From assembly GCF_014698835.1 (NCBI RefSeq), contig NZ_JACJTU010000007.1, positions 210,166 to 274,165 of the forward strand: a stretch of DNA of 64,000 nucleotides, read 5' to 3'. Shown here piece after piece: positions 58,762-64,000 of this stretch. The stretch's first letter is position 1. Every line of letters begins with the position of its first letter. The notes under the pieces are model-generated. The model was not told the origin of the DNA. It ran no database searches and was given only the letters and a program-made list of their open reading frames with translations. The stretch comes from Nostoc paludosum FACHB-159. Lineage in GTDB: Bacteria > Cyanobacteriota > Cyanobacteriia > Cyanobacteriales > Nostocaceae. Both the position numbers and the translations under genes were made by a program.

Positions 58762-59685
58762 TTACTCGCCTTTACAAAATCCCACCAACAACCGCGCTAA
58801 AGCCTGCACCATTGGACGTTGCGATACATCCTCACCTCGCTTTAATCTATGAACACTACCGCATACAATTGGTAATTCCGTCTCAACCACATCATTATTC
58901 CCGTGAAAGTCGCTGAAAATTATCGCAATAACTTGCAATTTCAACTCAGCACACAACTTTTCCCAAGGCGCAATCTCTGACTCATCTTTCACCAAAATTA
59001 CTGCATGGGAAGCTTCCGCCATAATCAAGCGGTTCTCGTCTGATATTTTCCCCCCAATATCAAAGACGAATATCGGAGTATTTATCCCTCTAACCTCCTG
59101 CGCCTTGAGTTTGGCGAACTCTGGGGTAAATCCTGCTTTGTATTGGGCTTTCAACTGGGCGGCTAAATCAGGATCGCGCCTAGCGGTTTCGCTGTACCAA
59201 GAACCATCGCCGTCAGGACAACCGGAAATAAAGTACGATTCTGGCGCGTCGGGAATTTGCAATAGTGCTTGTTTTAATCCATCCCGTAAGCAAGTCTTAC
59301 CAGTATTAGCAAAGCCACATAAGACAATTTTTAAGTTAGTTTGCGCTTGGGACTCTCGCACCACATCTAAGGTATTTCCTACTCGATAGTCTGGATGTCT
59401 GCTAATGGTAACTACATATCTATCAAGCCCTTTATCTCCAATCTTCGGATCGAAGATGGCGATCACATCATACAATTTCCCTAACTTATCCCCTAATACT
59501 TGACTAACTAATACAGATATCCGCCCGTTGATTTTAATCAGCGAACCTCCGGGTATCTCTCCCGTAGCAATCATTTCATCTAGTTTTTTTGCTACATCGC
59601 AAACAATACGATCGCCTGTAGCTTGCGTACTGCCAAATCCTACTTTGAGAATGTCACCCTCTAACTCTATACGATAAGTAGTCAT
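58762..59685 (-). CDS. Csx3-like domain fused to a P-loop NTPase
   Basis: A 307-residue protein from ATG 59685 (MTTYRIELEGDILKVGFGST). Residues 1-107 match Csx3 (SLIKINGRISVLVSQVLGDK, IAIFDPKIG, RYVVTISRHPDYRVGN). The key histidines of the stand-alone Csx3 next door (His69 and His90) are Lys70 and Arg96 here, while Asp79 is kept. Residues about 117-300 form a P-loop NTPase with Walker A GFANTGKT (124-131) and IFVFDIGGKIS. The protein is probably an altered cOA sensor coupled to NTP hydrolysis. It lies between csx3 and cas10. An ORF start at 59739 lacks family support. Confidence 0.8.
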   Translation of the reverse strand: MTTYRIELEGDILKVGFGSTQATGDRIVCDVAKKLDEMIATGEIPGGSLIKINGRISVLVSQVLGDKLGKLYDVIAIFDPKIGDKGLDRYVVTISRHPDYRVGNTLDVVRESQAQTNLKIVLCGFANTGKTCLRDGLKQALLQIPDAPESYFISGCPDGDGSWYSETARRDPDLAAQLKAQYKAGFTPEFAKLKAQEVRGINTPIFVFDIGGKISDENRLIMAEASHAVILVKDESEIAPWEKLCAELKLQVIAIIFSDFHGNNDVVETELPIVCGSVHRLKRGEDVSQRPMVQALARLLVGFCKGE

Positions 59686-59742
59686 GATTATTGCAGGTTT
59701 ATAAAACCAATCTACTCCTCTGGCTGCTTCGCCCATCAAATA

Positions 59743-60048
59743 TCAATCAATTAAGTCTCCCAATTTATAACTAGGATTGTGTGTGATACAAATCACATAT
59801 TTACCTAACTTAGGATCGTAAAAAGCAACTGCTCCGTATATGTGAGCCAGCTTGTGTGCTAAAACAAATGCTACAGGTATAGAAATGGGCCCATTAATCT
59901 TGAGTAGCTGGCCTCCTGCTAATTCACCTGATGCTGCCATTTCCTCTAACCGAGCTGCGGCATCACGTACAATCCGATCATTTTGAGCAGGTTCGCCAAA
60001 ACTCACTCGTAATAGGTTGTCTTTAATCTCAATCTTGTAAGTAGACAT
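59743..60048 (-). CDS. csx3: Csx3 ring-nuclease-like protein
   Basis: A 101-residue protein: MSTYKIEIKDNLLRVSFG, then LLKINGPISIPVAFVLAHKL, AHIYGAVAFYDPKLGKYVIC and ITHNPSYKLGDLID. The His65/His69, Asp78 and His90 residues expected for Csx3/Crn3 activity are present. Csx3 degrades cyclic tetra-adenylate, ending type III signalling. It is the first gene of the cas operon and is divergent from the WYL regulator. AAGG before ATG 60048 supports this start; ATG 60054 is two codons upstream. Confidence 0.88.
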   Translation of the reverse strand: MSTYKIEIKDNLLRVSFGEPAQNDRIVRDAAARLEEMAASGELAGGQLLKINGPISIPVAFVLAHKLAHIYGAVAFYDPKLGKYVICITHNPSYKLGDLID

Positions 60049-60054
60049 TACCAT

Positions 60055-60148
60055 TACCTTGATTTACTTGGTACATCATACACGCCGTTGGAAAACATAT
60101 CTTCCAAAAGGATGTATCTTAAAGAAAGTTATTTATCGAGATTCGGCT
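60055..60148. promoter_or_regulatory. divergent promoter region between the cas operon and its WYL regulator
   Basis: About 94 bp separate csx3 (minus) from the regulator's likely GTG start (plus). Both promoters, and a probable operator for the WYL protein, must lie here. No clear -10/-35 pair could be assigned by eye. Confidence 0.5.
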
Positions 60149-61516
60149 GTGTCTGAATTAGTATTTCAAGACGTTCCTCAAGTTGAATTACTGCAATGGT
60201 TAGCACGCGGTTCGCTCAAGCAAAAACTGTTGCGGACAATTCGATTGTGGGTATGGTTGCGCTCTCTGTATGGCGATGCTCAAGAACGTTTAGCTTTAGA
60301 CGATTCGTTTACTTATGCCGAATGGCGGGACACATTTTTTAGTTCTAGTCATACTAAAGGAGAACAAATTCCCAGCTTGCACGATCCTGATTGTCCTTGT
60401 GCTAAAACAACCCAGCAGTGGTTGTTTAACGAAAAAACAGGCATTGTTGCTCACCAATGGCAAGAATCGTTAATAGCTCACACTGGGATAACAGATTCTA
60501 GAAAAGTATTAAAGCGAAGATTGTTTGGTATAACTCGTCGTTCTTTACAAGGTGATTTAGAAACCTTAGCAGATTTGGGTTGGTTGTCTTACAAAAATGA
60601 AAAATATTACCGTGTCAGCGAGTTTCCACAACGTCCAGTTACACCAAAAGATGAAGCTGAATCTAACAAACTGAGTGTTTATGAATTAAATTTCCTTCAC
60701 GATGATTTGGTGGGGTTTGCTCAAAATCATTTTCAAAAAATTAACGGAGTACAACGCTTTTTTTTGAAAGTAGACTATGTTGTACCTCGTAGTACCTTGG
60801 ACGCTGTTGAAGATTGCCAGTACCAGTTAAAAGAGCTTTGGGCAAAAACTCCAATTCCACCAATTAAGCTAACTTACACAAGTGCCAAAGTTGGAAATAA
60901 ACTTGATTGCATTGTTTATCCAGTCTGTATTTACTATGTACAGAGGGCAGTTTATTTGTGTGCTTACGGCGAAAGCCCGGATAAACAAACCGAATGGTAT
61001 AACTTCCGGCTTGACAGGATTCAAAAGATGATTGCTTTGAGTTGGGATAACTCCGAGTTGCCTTTAAATTTACGCCAACACTATCAAAAGCATAGTTTAC
61101 CCAGCCCAGATTACATTGCTTTAGAAATGTCTAAAGCATGGGGATTCGATTTCTATTTACCTTTGCAATTAATGTTGTTGCGGTTTGATAGAGATTTTGG
61201 CGATCGCTATGTTAAAGGAACTGAACGCCATGAAACTTTTGAAGAAATTTCTTACGAGCAAACACAAAAATTAATTAAACAAAAAATCAAACAACCAGAA
61301 CAACAGACTTTGCTCAATATTCTGGCTAATCGTTCACCTCAAGATGCTTACTATCAAGTATTTATTCGTTATCAAGACGAAAAATATAGAGATAACAACG
61401 TAATCATGCGTTTACGTGCATGGCGGCCTAAATGCGAAGTTCTCTTTCCTTACGAACTAAGACAAAGTATTGCCGCCGATGTAGCCAAAGAATTTCACCT
61501 TTACCATCAACATTGA
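60149..61516 (+). CDS. WYL-domain regulator, TIGR03985-type CRISPR-associated
   Basis: A 455-residue protein if GTG 60149 is the start (MSELVFQDVPQVELLQWL); a TTG at 60059 would add 30 residues of unlike sequence. The N-terminal part is helical and HTH-like (LARGSLKQKLLRTIRLWVWL, RRSLQGDLETLADLGWLSY). A WYL-type ligand-binding region follows (CIYYVQRAVYLCAYGESPD, EWYNFRLDRIQKMIAL). WYL proteins act as ligand-controlled transcription regulators; TIGR03985 proteins are reported beside III-D operons. Being divergent from csx3, it probably controls the cas operon. Confidence 0.82.
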   Translation: MSELVFQDVPQVELLQWLARGSLKQKLLRTIRLWVWLRSLYGDAQERLALDDSFTYAEWRDTFFSSSHTKGEQIPSLHDPDCPCAKTTQQWLFNEKTGIVAHQWQESLIAHTGITDSRKVLKRRLFGITRRSLQGDLETLADLGWLSYKNEKYYRVSEFPQRPVTPKDEAESNKLSVYELNFLHDDLVGFAQNHFQKINGVQRFFLKVDYVVPRSTLDAVEDCQYQLKELWAKTPIPPIKLTYTSAKVGNKLDCIVYPVCIYYVQRAVYLCAYGESPDKQTEWYNFRLDRIQKMIALSWDNSELPLNLRQHYQKHSLPSPDYIALEMSKAWGFDFYLPLQLMLLRFDRDFGDRYVKGTERHETFEEISYEQTQKLIKQKIKQPEQQTLLNILANRSPQDAYYQVFIRYQDEKYRDNNVIMRLRAWRPKCEVLFPYELRQSIAADVAKEFHLYHQH

Positions 61517-61524
61517 TTTTTCCT

Positions 61525-62097
61525 ATGAATACATTACAGTTAACACCAAAATTTGAAGAAGCATTAGTCTATGCAACTCGTCTTCATGCTCACCAAACAC
61601 GCAAGATTAGCGGCGTTCCTTACATCGCTCACTTGCTGAGTGTGGCCGCACTTGTACTAGAAGCTGGCGGAAGCGAAGAAGAAGCGATCGCTGGTCTGTT
61701 GCACGATGCGGTAGAAGACCAAGGGGGCAAATCCACTCGTGAGGAAATCCGTCAACGTTTTGGTGAAACAGTCGTTGCAATAGTGGATGGCTGTACCGAA
61801 TCTGACACATACCCAAAACCACCTTGGGAGGAACGCAAGAAAAGGTATTTGGAAAACCTGCGTCATGCTTCAGCCTCAGTCCGGCGGGTGTCTTTGGCAG
61901 ATAAGCTGCACAATGCAAGGTCATTATTGGCTGATTTACGACAACATGGCAGCAGTATTTGGAAAGAGTTTAAAACTGGTAGGGAAGGAACTTTATGGTT
62001 TTATCAACAGTTACAGCAAGTCTATAGTGCAACTGGTTGTGACTTGATGAGTGAGGAGTTTTTACGAGTCATTGAACAATTGTATAACCAAAGCTAA
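61525..62097 (+). CDS. small alarmone-hydrolase-like HD protein
   Basis: A 190-residue HD-domain protein from ATG 61525 (MNTLQLTPKFEEALVYATRL). It reads PYIAHLLSVAALV, LLHDAVED (His-Asp plus the Glu-Asp pair), and SLADKLHNARSL. HD..ED is the mark of the (p)ppGpp hydrolase domain of RelA/SpoT and MESH1-type enzymes, and the length fits a single-domain small alarmone hydrolase. Mn2+-dependent removal of the 3' pyrophosphate is likely but unproven. It starts 8 bp after the WYL gene, so the two may be co-transcribed. Some annotations would call it only an HD-domain protein. Confidence 0.72.
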   Translation: MNTLQLTPKFEEALVYATRLHAHQTRKISGVPYIAHLLSVAALVLEAGGSEEEAIAGLLHDAVEDQGGKSTREEIRQRFGETVVAIVDGCTESDTYPKPPWEERKKRYLENLRHASASVRRVSLADKLHNARSLLADLRQHGSSIWKEFKTGREGTLWFYQQLQQVYSATGCDLMSEEFLRVIEQLYNQS

Positions 62098-62154
62098 TTA
62101 CTTGCGAAAAGCAGAGAAGTGGAGATGGCGCTCTTACGGACTGTAGCTTCAGAA

Positions 62155-62190
62155 GGCAGTCCCAATGAAACTTGTTTCATTGTGACTGCC
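62155..62190 (+). terminator. strong hairpin after the HD gene
   Basis: GGCAGTCCCAATGAAAC (62155-62171) pairs with GTTTCATTGTGACTGCC (62174-62190) with one mismatch in 17 and a TT loop, followed by TTTCTTTG. It is a good candidate for a Rho-independent terminator of the WYL-HD transcript. Confidence 0.7.
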
Positions 62191-62288
62191 TTTCTTTGTG
62201 AAATTACTGAAATCCCAACATATTTATGCTGCGGCAGCGGTGTTCAATTGTTTGATACAGTGATGCTTTGTCGATTGCTAGCCTTTTT

Positions 62289-63308
62289 ATGCCCCTGGTA
62301 TCGCTTCCTCAATCAGTTCACCCAAATTTACCCCTCACCGCTCTTGCACCCATGCAAGATGTGACAAATCTAAAGTTTATGAAGGTCATTGCCCACTACG
62401 GCAGTCCTGATTACTTCTTTACTGAGTATTTTCGCGTCAATGAAACTTCAAGGCTCAATCCCAACATTCTGGCGGCAATTACCGAAAACAATACAGGCCG
62501 TCCCGTTTTTGCTCAAATGATGGGTGAAAGCATTCCCGACTTGGTAAGAACAGCAAAACAACTCTGCGCTTATAATATTGCAGGCATTGACTTGAATATG
62601 GGTTGTCCCGCACCCAGAATCTATCGTAAACAAGCTGGGGGTGGATTGCTCAAAGAGCCGGCAAAAGTAGATCGCATTTTGGCTGAACTCAGACAAGCAG
62701 TCCATGACAGACCTTTGACTGTCAAGATGCGTCTAGGCTTTGAAAATGGCGATACTTTTTTTCAAATTCTAGATATCATCAATCGCTACAGCATTGATTT
62801 GTTGAGTTTGCATGGTCGCACAGTTTTAGATCGCTATCACGGCTCAGTCAACTATAATTTAATTGCCGAAGCAGTCAAACGGGTTAATTGTCCAGTCCTT
62901 GCTAACGGCAATATCTACTCAGCGGCACAAGCACTATCGGTACTTTCCCAAACAGGTGCGGCTGGTGTGATGGTAGGACGCTGGGCAATTGGCAATCCCT
63001 GGATTTTTCATCAAATTCGCCAAGCCTTGCTCTGTGAGACGATTACCCCTGTTCCTTTAACAGAAGTACGCCACTACATTGACCGTTTATACCAAACTCC
63101 AGAAGCACCCAATATTCCAGAGCGTGCGCGTTTAGGCTACCTCAAACTGTTCCTCAACTATATTGCCTTGAATGTTGACAGCCAAGGTCATTTCCTGCGC
63201 CTGATGCGACAAGCACAGACTGAAGTTGAACTTTTTAAGGTTTGCGATCGCTTTCTTGTTGCTGACACTACACAGACTTTAGCCTTAGCTCCTTACTCTG
63301 GTATATAA
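62289..63308 (+). CDS. tRNA-dihydrouridine synthase
   Basis: A 339-residue FMN enzyme (ATG 62289, MPLVSLPQSVHPNLPLTALA) that reduces uridines in the tRNA D-loop. Visible motifs are LAPMQDVTNLKFMKVIAHYG, GIDLNMGCPAPRIYRK with the catalytic Cys, AGGGLLKEPAKV, TVKMRLGFE, LSLHGRTVLDRYHG, and GVMVGRWAIGNPWIF. A TTG start at 62268 would add seven residues. It is a housekeeping gene that ends the CRISPR neighbourhood. Which D-loop position it modifies cannot be read. Confidence 0.92.
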   Translation: MPLVSLPQSVHPNLPLTALAPMQDVTNLKFMKVIAHYGSPDYFFTEYFRVNETSRLNPNILAAITENNTGRPVFAQMMGESIPDLVRTAKQLCAYNIAGIDLNMGCPAPRIYRKQAGGGLLKEPAKVDRILAELRQAVHDRPLTVKMRLGFENGDTFFQILDIINRYSIDLLSLHGRTVLDRYHGSVNYNLIAEAVKRVNCPVLANGNIYSAAQALSVLSQTGAAGVMVGRWAIGNPWIFHQIRQALLCETITPVPLTEVRHYIDRLYQTPEAPNIPERARLGYLKLFLNYIALNVDSQGHFLRLMRQAQTEVELFKVCDRFLVADTTQTLALAPYSGI

Positions 63309-63910
63309 ATTATGTCTACTGGCTGGGGCTATATAAAATTATGGCGTTGCTGAATAATGGGATGATTTAGGCTGACGCGGGGACACGGGGACACGGAGAC
63401 ACGGGGACTATATCTTGATGCAAATTCTCAAATTATCCCGCAATTATGCAACGCCAAAATTATTTATTCTCCACAGGTGTCATATCATGTCCGGGTAATT
63501 AGTTATGATTTCGGTAATCATTAGACCCCTCCCCGCTTGCGGGGCTACGGTGTACACACAAGTCTCTTGCCCTGCACCTTTGTTGCATCGCCCTGCACCT
63601 TTGTTACATCGCCTTGCACCTTTGTTACATCGCCTTGCACCTTTGTTGCATCGCCCTGCACCTTTGTTGCATCGCCTTGCACCTTTGACGATCCACAAGA
63701 CCTTGCCAAACCTCGCGGTAAGCAAGATTGGCAATTGCAACCCCACAGTATTTGGTATCCTCGCACTAGTGGTTCGTCGCATTAATTATGAGGGGTAAAA
63801 TAACGAACCGCAAAGGACGCAAAGAACGCTAAGGAAGAAGAAAAGAAGAGAAATCGAAAATGAGTTTACCTAGCAAAATTAATGCGATAGACTACTAGTG
63901 GTCTATCGCA
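63309..63910. other. gene-free stretch with tandem and dispersed repeats
   Basis: No gene is supported. It holds GACACGGGGACACGG-type repeats (63379-63408), the 29-bp dispersed repeat at 63482-63510, a 21-bp tandem repeat (63570-63689) and a GCAAAGG tract (63808-63830). ORFs through the tandem repeats on both strands are repeat artefacts. Confidence 0.6.
63570..63689. repeat. 21-bp tandem repeat, about 5.7 copies
   Basis: Units of CC(C/T)TGCACCTTTGTTRCATCG start at 63570, 63591, 63612, 63633, 63654 and 63675, the last one incomplete. Point changes (C/T at base 3; G/A at base 16) alternate between copies. The period, a multiple of three, keeps open frames on both strands without clear coding meaning. 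Confidence 0.85.
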
Positions 63911-63921
63911 TTAATTTTGCT
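63872..63921. repeat. perfect 21-bp inverted repeat with 8-base loop
   Basis: AGCAAAATTAATGCGATAGAC at 63872-63892, split by TACTAGTG, is exactly complementary to 63901-63921. It overlaps the last codons of the IS630-like transposase on the minus strand. It could be the IS end, a small derivative, or a terminator. Confidence 0.7.
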
Positions 63922-64000
63922 GGGTTGGGTAAATTTTTGAAAGCTTAACTCTAGCGTCTTCTGTACGAAAACGCCAATCCACACAAACTTTATTTGTATT
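63911..64000 (-). CDS. IS630-like transposase, C-terminal end (runs off the window)
   Basis: The last 29 codons on the minus strand read NTNKVCVDWRFRTEDARVKL then SKIYPTQQN and stop at 63911. The DWRF.TEDAR.KL...YP ending is typical of the C-terminus of IS630-type (Tc1/mariner-like) cyanobacterial transposases. Its catalytic core lies outside the window. Activity cannot be judged. Confidence 0.65.
   Translation of the reverse strand, partial: NTNKVCVDWRFRTEDARVKLSKIYPTQQN

Noticed and set aside
63480..63798. ORFs with RRCNKGA or LLHRLAP repeats on both strands
   Set aside because: They are produced by the 21-bp tandem repeat; frames stay open because the period is a multiple of three.
1..64000. 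tRNA, rRNA or other structured RNA genes
   Set aside because: None recognised by eye. A covariance-model scan would be needed to exclude small RNAs in the longer gaps.

Overview
The window comes from a filamentous, probably heterocystous (Nostocales-type) cyanobacterium. The evidence is the abundance of HIP1 octamers (GCGATCGC), heptamer repeat tracts (TTGCCTA, GGGGCAT, CAGTCCC types), cyanobacterial families (DUF1822, DUF928, CHAT-CHASE2, AAA_35-like, cyanobacterial Hfq, baeRF-like) and a cyanobacterial-style type III-D CRISPR system. It is chromosome-like and moderately AT-rich, with many dispersed repeats and decayed genes.

Layout. 0-2.3 kb: minus-strand genes for RtcB (cut by the window edge), archease, an M20 amidohydrolase and a pentapeptide-repeat protein. 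2.4-7.4 kb: a stress-type cluster in partial decay (phosphoribosyltransferase remnant, HPF/cold-shock fusion, Hsp20, frameshifted CapA-like gene, baeRF-like protein, interrupted DUF305 gene). 7.39-12.76 kb: a Tn7-like element bounded by matching inverted ends. It carries a fused TnsA-TnsB transposase, a TnsC ATPase and a small accessory gene with an in-frame stop, but no recognisable TniQ/TnsD and no Cas gene. It carries four copies of a 15-bp near-palindrome. 13.5-19.9 kb: a type I secretion set (PPC-domain substrate candidate, parvulin-like protein, CNBD/C39-like/ABC transporter, HlyD). 20-29.6 kb: a PD-(D/E)XK-like protein, then the cyanobacterial sigma-like/DUF1822//CHAT-CHASE2/DUF928 module and an AAA_35-like ATPase. 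29.8-43.5 kb: aldo/keto reductase, FAD oxidoreductase plus ferredoxin, DapF, Hfq, a two-VWA membrane protein, a KefB/TrkA-type antiporter, an HExxH protein, and a decayed organosulfur locus with one intact flavin monooxygenase.

44-61.5 kb: a type III-D CRISPR locus with Cas6, relic repeats of other arrays, a HigBA toxin-antitoxin pair, a ten-repeat array, and a 13-gene minus-strand operon (Csx3, Csx3-ATPase, Cas10, Cas7-like, Csx10, Cas11-like, CARF-RelE, Cas7-like, PD-(D/E)XK-like, Cas7-like, Csx19-like, Cas7-like, OB-fold protein). A WYL-type regulator of the TIGR03985 kind is divergently encoded. cas1 and cas2 are absent. The parts suggest cyclic-oligoadenylate signalling: Cas10 has an intact GGDD palm, CARF-RelE would be the effector, Csx3 the ring nuclease that switches it off, and Csx3-ATPase a diverged second sensor. 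61.5-64 kb: an alarmone-hydrolase-like HD protein, a tRNA-dihydrouridine synthase, tandem repeats, and the 3' end of an IS630-like transposase.

All family calls were made by eye from motifs and remembered families; no database search was run.
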